A stretch of DNA of 64,000 nt, taken from assembly GCA_026545225.1 (NCBI GenBank), contig CM048849.1, forward strand, positions 44,726,336 to 44,790,335, written 5' to 3'. The translations under genes and the position numbers were made by a program. This stretch comes from Cornus controversa. Lineage: Eukaryota; Streptophyta; Magnoliopsida; Cornales; Cornaceae. Below, in pieces: positions 11,703 to 22,815 of the stretch (the stretch's first letter is position 1; every line of letters begins with the position of its first letter). Under the pieces are notes generated by a model, which was not told where the DNA came from, made no database searches, and worked only from the letters and a program-made list of their open reading frames with translations.

Positions 11703-14700
11703 TTTCCTTGAATCCTGTCTTCTCTTCCACTCAGTTTTGGATAGTTGATTCGGGTGCTACCAGACATATATGTTCCAATGCTGCTGCTTTTTTTTCTATG
11801 CGATCTATACAGAACTCTACTGTCACTTTGCCCAACCATACTCGTATTCCTGTCAGTTTTAGTGGTGATGTTAGGCTCAGTTCTATGTTAATTCTCAAGG
11901 ATGTCTTGTTTGTTCCTCAGTTCAAATTTAACCTGCTCTCTGTGAGTGCTCTTACGAATGATTCACAGCTTACAGTCAGTTTTCTTCCTGATTGCTTTAT
12001 AATTCAGGACCTCAACAGCAAGAAGATGATTGGCAAGGGTGAAAAGTTTGAAGACCTTTATGTTCTTGATGCTGCTACTTTGAGTTCTGTTTCTACAGCT
12101 TATGTAAATAGTGTTTCTGCTCATGTTTGGCATAATAGACTTGGCCATTTATCTTTCAAAAGGTTGGATAGTTTGAAAAACCAGCTGCATTATGACACTT
12201 CTAGATTCAATAAAGCTATTCCTTGTTATATTTGTCCTTTAGCCAAACAAAGAAGGCTGTCTTTTGCTTCCCATAATCACATGTCTCAATTTTCCTTTGA
12301 TTTGGTTCATTGTGATATTTGGGGCCCTTATCATATTTCTTCACATTCTGGATATAGATTTTTTCTGACTTTGGTGGATGATTGCACTCGTTTTACATGG
12401 ATCTTCTTGCTCAAATAGAAGTCAGATGTTAGTGTTATTATCCCTAAGTTCTTCAATATGATAGCTACTCAGTTTAATGCCAAAATAAAAGTTTTTAGAT
12501 CTGACAATGCCCCTGAGTTAACATTTACTGATTTTTTTACTGCCAATGGTGTGTTACATCAGTTCTCTTGTGTGGAAAGGCCACAACAAAACTCAGTTGT
12601 GGAGAGAAAACATCAACATTTGCTTAATGTTGCTCGAGCTTTGTACTTTCAGTCCAGAGTTCCTATTCAATTTTGGAGTGAATGTATTCTCACTGCTACA
12701 TTTCTCATCAATAGGACACCTTCTCCATTACTTAATCATAAAACTCCCTATAAAATTCTTTACAAATCTACTGTTGATTACTCATCTTTCAGAGTTTTTG
12801 GCTGTTTGGCTTTTGCTTCAACTCTCACTGCTCATAGAACCAAGTTTCAACCTCGATCTCGGGTTTGTGTTCTACTTGGTTATCCTCCTGGAATGAAAGG
12901 ATACAAGTTGTATGATGTTCAATCTAAGCAGATTTTTATCTCAAGAGATGTTATTTTTCATGAGGAAATCTTTCCTTTTCACACTGTGGTTGCTTCAGAC
13001 AAGTTGGTTGATCCATTCCCTGATATTGTCTTACCTATATCTTCTCTTGAGGTTCCTATAGTTTCTCAGCCTCCATCTTCTATTCAAACTGATCTTCAAG
13101 GCATCTCTGATCTTGGTCTGCATGAAGAGTCTTTTGTTCCTGATTTATCAGTTCATGATCCCTCTCCTGTTGCAGTTCTTCTTCGAAAGTCTTCAAAGGT
13201 CACTAAACCTCCATCTTATCTCAGGGATTTTCATTGCAATTTATTGTCTCATAAGGAACTTCCTACTTGTGATACTTCATATCCTTTGACCAATTATTTG
13301 TCTTATGGGTCTCTATCTTCTTCTCACAAGAACTTTGTTATGAATGTCTCTTCTCAATATGAGCCTCAATTTTATCACCAGGCTGTCAAATTTTCACAAT
13401 GGAGAGATGCCATGAAATCTGAATTAGACGCTATGGAGTTCAACAACACTTGGTCAGTTGTTTCTTTACCCAAAGGGAAACATTCTATTGGTTGTAAATG
13501 GATTTACAAGATAAAATACAAGTCTGATGGCTCCATAGAACGACACAAAGCCCGGTTGGTGGCTAAGGGATACACTCAACAAGAAGGACTTGATTTCCTT
13601 GAAACCTTCTCCCCTGTGGCAAAGTTGGTTACTGTCAAAGTCTTGTTGGCTCTTGCCACAAGTCACAATTGGCATTTGGTTCAACTTGATGTGCACAATG
13701 CTTTTCTTAATGGGGACTTATTTGAAGAAGTCTATATGGATCTTCCTCTTGGTTATGGTAGTAAGGGGGAGAGTCTTAAACAGGAAGGAAAACTGGTTTG
13801 CAAACTTCATAAGTCCATCTATGGTCTCAAGCAAGCTTCGAGACAATGGTATTCAAAGTTTTCTCAAGCTCTTCTTCAGTTTGGTTTCACTCAGTCCAAA
13901 TCTGATTACTCCTTGTTTACCAAAGGTTCGGGGTTTTCTTTTGTTGCATTGTTGGTTTACGTTGATGATATTATCATCACTGGCCCAAACATTCAAGTTA
14001 TCGACTCTCTGAAGTTTTTTCTTCACAGTCAATTTAAACTCAAAGACTTGGGATCTTTGAAATATTTTCTTGGCCTTGAGATTGCTAAATCAGCCACAGG
14101 AGTTGTTCTATCTCAAAGACATTATACCCTTCAGTTACTTGAAGACACAGGATATCTTGCTTGTAAACCGGCAAGTGTTCCTATGGATCCTAAAGTTTAG
14201 CTTAGTGCCGTTGATGGTGATCTCCTTACTGATATATCTCAGTATAGACGTCTTATTGGTCGTCTTCTTTATCTCACTCTTTCTAGACCAGATATCACTT
14301 TTGCTGTCCACAAACTGAGTCAATTTTTGGCTCAACCCCGTTTACCTCATCTGAAAGCTATACATCATCTTCTCAGATATCTTAAATCCAGTCCAGGTCA
14401 AGGATTATTTTTCTCTTCTTTTTCTTCTCTTCAGTTGAGGGCTTTCTCTGATGCTGCTTCATCTTCCCTCAAACTGAAGGCTTTCTCAGATTCTGATTGG
14501 GGTTCTTGTTTGGATACCAGGAAGTCTGTCACTGGTTTTTGTATTTTCATTGGTGACTTTTTGGTCTCATGGAAGGCTAAGAAGCAAACCAAAGTTTCAA
14601 GATCTTTTGCTGAGGCTGAGTATAGAGCTTTAGCTTCCACTGCTAGTGAATTGGTTTGGATACACCAATTGTTAAAAGACTTTCAGGTTGATGTTTCCTC

Positions 14701-14953
14701 TCCAGCACTCCTTTTTTGTGACAATCAGGCTGCCATTCATATTGCTTCGAATCCAATTTTTCATGAGAGGACTAAACATATCGAGATCGACTGCCACTTC
14801 ATTCGTGATAAAGTCACTGAAGGATTTATCAAACTCATGCCGATTCGATCTCAACATCAACTTGCTGATGTCTTTACCAAAGCTTTACCTTCTTCCTTGT
14901 TGTTTCCTCTCTTATCCAAGATGGCTGTTAAAGATATTCACAGTCCATCTTGA
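11693..14953 (+). pseudogene. Copia pol: protease, integrase, reverse transcriptase, RNase H (disrupted)
   Basis: One reading frame with two in-frame stops, at 12,416-12,418 and 14,198-14,200. Domains in order: aspartic protease (VDSGATRHIC, near 11,745); GAG-pre-integrase zinc-binding region (HNRLGHLS, C..C near 12,220); integrase core (FDLVHCDIWGP, RSDNAPE, and the catalytic-Glu region QQNSVVERKHQH); reverse transcriptase (KWIYKIKYKSDGSIERHKAR, and the catalytic YVDDIIITG near 13,960); RNase H ([29 protein letters not shown]). The frame ends at TGA 14,951-14,953, which overlaps the polypurine tract. All catalytic motifs look intact; only the reading frame is damaged. Confidence 0.93.
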
Positions 14954-14960
14954 GGGGGAG
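14952..14960 (+). other. Copia polypurine tract
   Basis: The run gagggggag immediately before the 3' LTR is where plus-strand DNA synthesis would be primed. Confidence 0.9.
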
Positions 14961-15155
14961 TATTCGGCTTTGTAAATATTAGAATTAGTTGGAGTTAGTT
15001 ACTATTTCCTAACTGTCATTAGTCTAGTTGTATCTTAGCTGGCTTTGTAACCAACTCTAGACACTGCTATTTATAGCTGAGTCCTGTATCTTGAAACAGG
15101 GCGAATAAGAATGATTTTCTATTCTCTTAAACTCTCTTTTGCTTTAAATGTAACA
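14961..15155 (+). repeat. Copia 3' LTR (195 bp)
   Basis: It begins TATTCGGC and ends GTAACA, followed by the TTCGA target duplication. It is the same length as the 5' LTR with four substitutions (14,965, 14,991, 15,102, 15,149) and no indels. Confidence 0.95.
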
Positions 15156-15910
15156 TTCGAGTTAAAATTCGTGATATTTATTCGAGACGTGTAGCATTGC
15201 TCTTAATATATATATGCAAGAATCTAACATCTATTATAATTTTGCTGATATACCCAGTCCAACGAAAATCATTAAATAGTTTCCAAAAAGGAGGAAAGAC
15301 TAAAACCTTTTGTTATTGTTCACTTTCTAAAATTCATCTCAAGCATAATGTTCAGATTTATATCGTTTGTTTATTAGTTACTTCTACACCCCTAGTAGCT
15401 AGGATTAAGGCCTGCCGAGTTCGCATGAGTTGAAAAATCAATTATCGAATGCTCGGATCAGATTAAGCATACTTGTCATACACTATGTATTGATTCCTGC
15501 TCAAAGCATACATACAATTAGAGAAAAGGAATTGGACATGTAACTGCAGTGCCAGGCTTGCTTGGATCACCATCCATTAAATGGCATTAGTTGACTAAAA
15601 AAATATTTCCTTATTTAAAATACCAAAAGCCACAGAAATCATTAAGTGACGAACTTCTGAAAAGAACCTGCTCATATGAATATGACATTCATTATAAAAA
15701 AAATTCACGTGCAAACATTGTTAAAAAAAAAAATTGGGCGATCGTGTATATAGAAGCCATTGATGCATCAACCCAAGACCTTGGAACAGCAAATGTTCAA
15801 CTCATTTGAGATCTTGTAGGATCCTTTTTTGTTGTTGTTGTTATTATTATTATGATTATTATATATCTTTTTTTTTTTTTCTTTTTGCTGGCAAAACCAA
15901 GCCTAACACC

Positions 15911-16920
15911 TAGGGGTGCAACTTGACGGGTTGGAGGTACAACTCCGGTTGAACTTAATATATGAAATGTTTAATTTTAACTTGGCCTTCAACCCAAGCT
16001 AACCAACTCTAACCTGACCCATTCTTAATTTTTTTAGTTCGTGTTAAATTCGGGTCTGCAACTCAGGCTAAGATTTCAGGTTACCACTCTGATTTTATCA
16101 TATAAGCATCCTGTACAACATTGACTTTATGAAACTTATAAATTTCTTTTTTATTTTTGGGAAATGCTAAACGTCATGAAAATTTTATCATGAATTGCCT
16201 TCATGAATAATATGACAAGTGATAATACCATTGATATTCCGTGTATGGGAGGAATCCCACCAATACTAACTCACCATTTAATTGTCACATCATTCAAGAT
16301 AAAAATTCATGAAATATTTTCATGATGTGTAGCATTGCTCTTTATTTTTTATGTGTTTGGAATGCTCATCATTTATCACTAGAGATAATTATTGTAAAGA
16401 CTAAAAGGAACAACCATAACAAATTCACAATTGAAAAATTAAATATATTGGCCAGTTGACATAATAACTAATGGACTACTGACTAGATCAACTTAATTTT
16501 ATGAAACTTATAAATTTCTTTTTCATTTTTTATGTGTTTGGAATGCACATCATTTACCACTAGAGAAGTATAGATAATTATTGTAAAGACTAAAAGGAAC
16601 AACCATAACTAATTCACAATTGAAAAAATTAAATATATTGGCCAGTATATCTTATGACATAATAACTAATGGACCACTGATTGGATTAACTTAAACCATA
16701 ATTTGAAATAATTAGGGTATATTTAAAATAAATATATATAAAAACTAAAATTAGAATTCGGGTTGATGGGACTTCAACCCAAGCCCAACCCTAATTGAAT
16801 TTGGGTTAAGATTCTTCAACCTAGGCCTAACTCTAATTGTAAAAACGATTGCCCAAACCCATGAAAAATTGAGTTGCGCTCCGGTTGGATTTGGGTGGAC
16901 CGACCCAAGTTGCACCCTTA
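15911..16920. mobile_element. Non-autonomous hAT element (copy A)
   Basis: The ends are inverted: TAGGGGTGCAACTTG, and on the opposite strand TAAGGGTGCAACTTGGGTC. The 8-bp duplication CTAACACC (15,903-15,910 and 16,921-16,928) is perfect and typical of hAT transposons. No transposase is encoded. The same element in copy B is 38,439-39,072. Copy A is longer because an internal segment is duplicated (about 16,131-16,500 and 16,497-16,720) and carries a MITE. Confidence 0.9.
16159..16340. mobile_element. Mutator-type MITE, 182 bp, same family as the one at 10,039
   Basis: Inverted ends are GGGAAATGCTAAACGTCATG and, on the opposite strand, GAGCAATGCTACACATCATG. The 9-bp duplication TTTATTTTT is at 16,150-16,158 and 16,341-16,349. 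The site is empty both in copy B (about 38,690) and in the local duplicate at about 16,520, so the insertion postdates both duplications. Confidence 0.9.
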
Positions 16921-16928
16921 CTAACACC

Positions 16929-17175
16929 ACATAAAATCCTAAAAATTTCCTTTCCATTCCATCAAAGGCATTAACTATTAGCTTAAATACCACTCCCAAC
17001 GAAGATCAGAGTCCAAATCAGACAATAATGAAGTAATTATAAACTCATCACAACGACGCTTTTGTTGCTCCAAATTGGCAATAAACAATCGATCAATGCT
17101 GCAATAACTGGTCCCAAAAAATTTTAAGCTTGCTATAAAACTCATACAGTGGTTTTCCGAACCGCTTAGTGAAAA
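16929..17175 (-). pseudogene. Copia gag remnant (copy A)
   Basis: This parallels 39,081-39,318, where minus-strand frames read as a Copia gag domain. Here it is shorter and ends at the border of the duplication. It lacks the upstream gag start and is only recognisable by comparison. Confidence 0.55.
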
Positions 17176-17741
17176 TGTTTAACAAGCAAGATTTATATAT
17201 TTTTATTAAACATGAGCCATGAGGGAACATTAGTGTAATTTTTCTTATTCCTCCTTGAATTCATATAATGGATATTATACATATGTATACATAAATGTAA
17301 ATAAAGTAATGATACATTCCAGTGAGGACTACCATAACAAAGAATTTATATTTTTGTTTGACAAGATTTGAGATTTCAAAAGTAGATTAAAAATGTTTGA
17401 AATTTTATATGAAGAGGGGACACAAGTTATATTATTTATAAATTCATTATTTTGGGGGCCAATAAATATGGGTTTTGAAAGTTTATACCAAACCCATCGA
17501 AGAATGTAGAAACGCAAATTATTTACTGCTATAGCATCAACCAAACGATACATTTTTATTCATATTATTTATTTGGATTCCTTCTAGATCATTTATCAAA
17601 ACAAGCAGTCAAAGAGTATATGATTAGGTCCAAAACACAGGAAAGTGTGAATAAGAACCTAAACAAAGTTCAGACTACTCTTTATTTTCATCCAAATCAA
17701 GTCCAAAGAAAAATTGAACTAGAAGAACTTCAACATGTGAC
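17176..17741. other. Intergenic spacer 3' of the chitinase
   Basis: AT-rich and outside the segmental duplication. It holds the chitinase 3' UTR and downstream flank. No exon, RNA or transposon terminus was recognised. Confidence 0.5.
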
Positions 17742-18352
17742 CTAGCAGCTGAGATTATCGCCTGGCGCGACACCAAGCTTGCTGCAGTAGTCTGTGTAAT
17801 ACGATACACGAGCATTAACGGCGTCAGGGTTTCCACCATTACATTCAATACTATTGATGGCACGGATTGTTGCCCCGAACCCTTGACCAATGACAGAGTG
17901 AACATTGTTCATCCAAAACCACAAGGCCGTCTTGAATGACACAACTGCGTCTGAGGCCACAATGTCAGGGTTGTTTAGTCCATCAAACCCGATAGCATTT
18001 CCGGCTGGACCATAATTGTAGTTCCATGATAGCTGAATAGGTCCTCGCCCATAGTAACCCTTGCCGGCTACACATGGATACTGTGTATTTGTTTCGTCGC
18101 AGTAGTCCTTAGAGGCACCATCTATTTCTTCAATATAGCAGAAGTCTGCACATACAAAATATTTATAATTAATACATTTGCTTGTTATAATATTTATGAT
18201 TTATTATAAAAGTTTATCATTGATATATGATGTTCATATTACTACTATAACAAATTCTTTTTTTTTTTTTTGCTTGTGCGTGCATGTCTATGTTTGTCAA
18301 CCAACATGCACATACATATTTCTGTGCCAACACTCGTACCAAATGTGTGAAA

Positions 18353-18411
<59 letters not shown>

Positions 18412-18771
18412 TGCAGGCACTAGCATATATACATACTATTTATAAATTTAAATAGAGAGAGATAATGAAATCTTACGTCCAGTCTCATGTGTGGTATGTG
18501 CAAAGAAAGCTGCAATCTCGCGCTTGGACTCGTCAGCAGAACCACTGCCAAATTGAGAATAGGCATTGGCAGCTTCAATAAATGCAGCTCTGGTGTAGAA
18601 GCTCTTTCCGGCACAATTTGCACCGGCTTGGCCGATGATGTCATTAAAGAACGCGTCCGTCACAATATCAGCCACAGAGCTCTGACCCACCACGGATTCC
18701 GGCAGAAATCCGGCGAGGACTCCGGCCAGAATGACTGTGAGTAAGGTCTTTTCTAAATTGAAAGTAGCCAT
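17742..18771 (-). CDS. GH19 endochitinase, class IV-type catalytic domain without a chitin-binding domain
   Basis: It hydrolyses beta-1,4-GlcNAc bonds of chitin; plant members are secreted defence or cell-wall proteins. Two exons, 18,477-18,771 and 17,742-18,145, are joined over a GT-AG intron (GGAC/GTAAGA ... TGCAG/ACTTC) to give 232 aa. The ATG at 18,771 begins [10 protein letters not shown]; an in-frame ATG 17 codons upstream would spoil the signal peptide. Residues 1 to about 29 form a signal peptide (hydrophobic core [14 protein letters not shown]). The catalytic domain follows directly at SSVADIV, with no hevein-type domain or hinge. Catalytic acid and base are Glu96 (HETGHFCY) and Glu105 (EEIDGAS), nine apart as in class IV. 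Also present: [32 protein letters not shown] and the terminal GDNLSC. There is no C-terminal vacuolar extension, so an extracellular location is likely. The frame is intact. Confidence 0.95.
18146..18476 (-). other. Chitinase intron with a long TA microsatellite
   Basis: A 331-nt intron contains a (TA)n run of about 50 bp at 18,355-18,407 and a T-run at about 18,258-18,270. Length variation between individuals is likely here. Confidence 0.85.
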
Positions 18772-18839
18772 GTTGAAAAGAAGTAATGTTAGAAGAGAAT
18801 GTATGGTGTGGTGTAGTGACAAGGTTGAGAGAAGCCTAG

Positions 18840-18847
18840 TATTTATA
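18840..18847 (-). promoter_or_regulatory. TATA box of the chitinase gene
   Basis: TATAAATA on the minus strand, about 70 bp upstream of the ATG, a normal distance for a plant TATA box with a short leader. Confidence 0.7.
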
Positions 18848-18906
18848 ATGTGAAGTCATGGAAAGTGCCAAAGAAAAGGTCTGGTAAGTTTGGCACGAGG
18901 AAGACT

Positions 18907-18912
18907 TTGACT
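18907..18912. promoter_or_regulatory. W-box (TTGACT) in the chitinase promoter
   Basis: TTGACT on the plus strand, about 60 bp upstream of the TATA box, matches the WRKY-factor W-box core TTGACY. Chitinases are often WRKY-induced, but a six-base motif is weak evidence. Confidence 0.4.
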
Positions 18913-19289
18913 TGGCAATAGGAGGGTAAGTATTAATTTTATTTCGTTTTATTTCGAATGAGTGTAAATAATTAATGACCATGAATATAATATATAGATG
19001 TAAATTTTCAAGATTTTTTGTTTGTTTTTTAAAGTTCAAGCAAATGTATACACACCCACAAATCACAATTATAAATTTTTAAGTTGATATATATACATAT
19101 AAATATGTATCTTTCATACGAAGGGGTATCTAGTCAAATTCTTAATATTTGAGGGGAAAAAAGTAATGTTAAACATAGATAAGTTTTACAGAGAATTTCT
19201 ATATAGACTAATATGTCATATTTGTATCCTGTCAATTTGAAATACTGAATATATATATATATTACTTTGGCAAGTAACTCACACACCCT

Positions 19290-19756
19290 AAGAAGCATGA
19301 ATAAGGATGCGGGACACGGGTACGACACGTGTACGGCGATATGACAAATCTAAAAAAAAAGACCATACGGCAATATAAAGATAATAAATTATATTTTTAT
19401 ATATACAAAAAATGAGTTATTAACATTTCTTTATAAAATATTATCCTTAATAAACAAAATAAGAGTTAAGAGTTATTGTATAATTAGCATCAATAAATTT
19501 TATATTAAATCATGATATGTATCTCAATAGTTCTGCTTTAAATGAATTGTAAACTTCTCTTAACAATTATAATATGATATTATTGTTGGAAAAATTACAT
19601 TTTCATGTTTAAAATTAGTTAAAAATATGTTTTGAAGTATATATAAGAAGTATCGGATAAAATTATGAATACTTTTAGGAAGTATCGGACAGTATCGATA
19701 TCAGATACAGATACGATATGGGTACGTTACTCTCGTAAAAATATTCGTGCTTCCTA
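19290..19756. mobile_element. Probable Mutator-like non-autonomous element
   Basis: The ends read AAGAAGCATGAATA and, on the opposite strand, TAGGAAGCACGAATA. Both lead into stretches rich in 'tacgacacg' and 'gtatcggacag' steps. The flanks ACACACCCT (19,281-19,289) and ACACGCCCA (19,757-19,765) match at 7 of 9. Its ends resemble those of the element at 39,533-40,364. No coding capacity is seen. Confidence 0.55.
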
Positions 19757-20795
19757 ACACGCCCAATTTTATCATATGCATAATTTGAATAAAATAATTT
19801 TACAAGGGTTATATTGGTATTGCAATCCACACTTAAAAATTTTGATATAGACATACTAAGAAGGTTGATAAACCCAATTAAATAAAAGCATCACCCTAAC
19901 ACAATTAGTCATGGGACTATTAATCCCTAGCACCATCACCACACCGGCACTTGTAAAATAATAAATTTGTGTAGTGTACACTCTTCTAGATACATTATAT
20001 TTCTTACAAGAAAATAATATCATGACGTGTAATTTAGTCCCAAAAACAAACTTTGTGACATGTATGTACGCTCTACATATATTGTTTTTTCTACAAGAAA
20101 AAATTTTAAGATGTAGAAAGATCTTAAATGCATGCTTTGTTTTTTATGTAACAAAATCTAATTTTGACTTTTGAAAGTCCAATTTCTCAATTTAAATCAC
20201 ATGTGATGTCCATTTGGCAGAGAGAAAAAGCTTGCTTAACTTGGCAATTTTAAAGAAAACGTAATCTTTTTGGGCACGCCATTGTCTAATTTGTCCGAGA
20301 CCAACAAATATCTCAAGCTTTCAGCTTCTAAGGCATATGTGAGAACATTCAATATCTTAATTAAATAAATAAGGAGGACATCCATTATATGAATGAGAAA
20401 GTATACATCTGATATTTTCTAATAAATAAAAGTGTCATAGGTGTTAGGGTTTGTTTGGATGTCCGCCATGTCATGGCCTTTTTTTCTCCTTTTTTAGTGA
20501 TATACTTAAGGTGTATTCAACGTATACATTCTTATTGAATTGAACTTGTAGGCAAGTTATGTCAAAAAATTATAATTCTAACTATATTTCTTTTTCAAAT
20601 CTTTTCGTATTTTTCTATAATTTCTCTCACTATTTATAAACTATTTTCTTCTCATTCTAGACTATTTTCAATTGGTTAATGAGTAAAGTTTTTATAAAAA
20701 ATAAACCTAATTAATATTATTTAAAGTAAAAACAAAATGTTTTCTTTTAATTTTTTGACTTAGAATTCAATATATATCAAGTCGGCCATGTATCC
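19757..20795. other. AT-rich intergenic sequence, nothing recognised
   Basis: No exon, RNA or element terminus was recognised here. Confidence 0.45.
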
Positions 20796-20804
20796 TTGCA
20801 AGGA

Positions 20805-20952
20805 GAAATTCTAGAATACCATAAGATTCATACCCTCGGTTAATCCTAACCGTGTGTGTAGTGCACACATTAGGAGACCCACCGTGCATGCACAACACGC
20901 ACAACTGGGATTAACTTGAGATATGAATTATCGAGGTATTCTAGAATTGCTC
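20805..20952. mobile_element. Mutator-type MITE, 148 bp
   Basis: Inverted ends are GAAATTCTAGAATACC and, on the opposite strand, GAGCAATTCTAGAATACC. The 9-bp flanks are TTGCAAGGA (20,796-20,804) and TCGCAAGAA (20,953-20,961), matching at 7 of 9. The GAGCAAT.CTA start relates it to the MITEs at 10,039 and 16,159. An inner 'gttaatcc' arm extends the stem. Confidence 0.75.
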
Positions 20953-20961
20953 TCGCAAGAA

Positions 20962-21361
20962 ACTCTTCGTGTGTTTAAGGAGATTCAATTTAAAAGAAGA
21001 GAAGATACCACTAAAGTACAGTCATACAGACCTTGATTGGATGGTCTTATTCCCAATGTACACAAACTGTGATATAAAAATCAAACATCTTCAGATAGAA
21101 CCATTTAAAATCTCCCATAAAGTTTTTTATTTTATTTCTTAAATTTATACCTTGTCAAGAAACTCATACGTTCATTTTTATCTTTGGTACACATGGTGTG
21201 ATAACAACTTAACATAGCAATCGTTATTGGCTTTTCTGTAACTCCACGTTGATGTCCCAAAGAGATAATCAATGCAAAACAATATTTTTCCCAATCAAGA
21301 CAATTTTTTCAGAAGATTATTCCCAATCAAGACAACGGAAATTGACAAAACTATCATTTCC

Positions 21362-21402
<41 letters not shown>

Positions 21403-22815
21403 TGTTATCAGGGTCTGAACCTAACTTTGATTTTAAGAAGTTCAGTTTGCAACGGCAAATGCAAGACTTTTAAGTACTAGTGAAGCTATCTTTGCCAGCT
21501 AGTACTTCTGTGAGTTCAAGTCTAATTATATATAATATACAAGACCATTACTAAGTTTTTAGACATATACATACATATATACGACATAACTATTACTAAG
21601 TTTCTAGTGACAGAACTATTACTAAGTTTCTTGTAACACAACTATGAACAGTATAGTCATCAATTCTAATTGAGAATGCTTTAGAGTCAAAATAAGCATT
21701 CAATATTTTAGTGACAAACTACTATTTTTTCTACTAATGTGGCGGACCGATCCTTAGTGATGGACCCACCACTTTAATTGGAAATAAAAACGAATACGAA
21801 AAAGGATGTGTTCGTTAATGCACTAAAGGACCGGTGGTCTTGGTGAACCCTGTCAATAACTTCAAGTCAAGTGTCTCATCTTTTGATCCTGATATATATA
21901 TATATATAATCGGCTCAATGTAAACAATTAATTAAACACAAGTATCTTCTTTAGAGGTCGTGCTGGATCGGACGATTGATTAGGGAGAGAGAATACGAAA
22001 CTCTCTATTGAATTATTTTCTTGCCTCAATCAAGAGAACTTTCAAAAAATTATGAGACTAGATCTTAGCACGAAGGGAGGTAGAAGGAGAAAGATAGCGA
22101 GGGAAGAAAAAATTGAGGAAGAAATAGATGGATAGACTGATAAGAGGAGGGGAGATGCAGATCGAGTGAGATACACAACAATATTTTGGAGAATATTGAG
22201 AGACAGAGACGTGTTTAATTGTGATTATTGGGAACCCTCCATTGAGGCAGAGAGACAAATTACACGTGATGCAATTATTTAATTGTGGTTGTTGAAAACC
22301 GAGCCTCTTTGTATTTATTCATAGGGAAAAGAAATACATCATTGTTGTTGCTAAATTTACGTTACAAGATAATATCAAAATAAAATAAATTACAATAAAA
22401 AGAAATATAAACTAACTATATCCTACTGCACCATGTCATGTCTTCAAATCCCTTGATTGTAGCCAGTCAGCCTTCATTTGTAAGAGTCCATAATTTGCTA
22501 AAGTTTTCCAATGTAATCTATAAGAGTCCTTGTTTATACGTATATTTAGTATAACCAATTTCGCAATAGTGATAACTTAATTATAAGAGTCCTTATCCAT
22601 AAAAAGCCCATTAGTACTTAAATTTAATCTAGAGTCTAAAGTGTGAACGACTCTATCTCCTACATCCCTATAGAGTTCAAGTAAACTCATTCTTTCACTT
22701 TGTATTAAACTCAATGCAATCTAATTTACAGTGAATTATTTGCTTTCAGCCTAAAAAAAAATAGTTACACAAATACATATATACAGGTAACCAGACATGC
22801 ATTTATACAGGTACC
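20962..22815. other. AT-rich intergenic sequence with microsatellites
   Basis: It contains (AT)n at 21,364-21,396 and about 21,893-21,908. No exon or recognisable element was found. Confidence 0.45.

Larger units (their letters stand above)
10209..15155 (+). mobile_element. Nearly complete Ty1/Copia LTR retrotransposon (4,947 bp)
   Basis: Two 195-bp LTRs, a 5-bp target duplication TTCGA (10,204-10,208 and 15,156-15,160), a tRNA-iMet-type primer binding site, a gag-pol region in the Copia order (gag, protease, integrase, reverse transcriptase, RNase H) and a polypurine tract. It could not move on its own: there is a nonsense codon in gag, a frame break at the gag/protease joint and two nonsense codons in pol. 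Four LTR differences in 195 bp (about 2%) suggest a recent insertion. The unusual TA..CA LTR ends are as seen. Confidence 0.95.
10039..15202. mobile_element. Mutator-type MITE (212 bp without the insert), interrupted by Copia
   Basis: Inverted termini run about 45 bp: GAGAAATGCTAAACGTCAC at the left, and on the opposite strand of the right end GAGCAATGCTACACGTCTC, both continuing into CACGAATTTTAACTCGAA. The flanking 9-bp duplication is TTAATATAT (10,030-10,038 and 15,203-15,211, the latter followed by an extra AT dinucleotide expansion). Copy B near 37,707-37,720 shows the empty site. The central phrase 'ctccgtgtatggg' is shared with the MITE at 16,159-16,340. The Copia element sits inside the MITE, in the right terminal repeat. 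Confidence 0.88.
3997..17175. repeat. Segmental duplication, copy A (paired with about 23,520-39,318)
   Basis: Colinear same-orientation matches: 3997-4260 with 23,520-23,800; 4395-5095 with 24,215-24,925; 5281-7335 with 27,718-29,520; 8040-8130 plus 9240-9400 with 35,405-35,690; 9455-10,038 plus 15,203-17,175 with 36,925-39,318. Copy B is the 3' half of DPH2. Copy A lacks the equivalents of DPH2 exons 4-9 and keeps 93 bp of exon 10, so it is a broken paralogous segment. Homology may begin left of the MULE, at about 3060. Extents are by eye. Confidence 0.85.

Noticed and set aside
17675-17905. Minus-strand frame of 76 codons overlapping chitinase exon 2
   Set aside because: It is a shadow of the chitinase exon in another frame.
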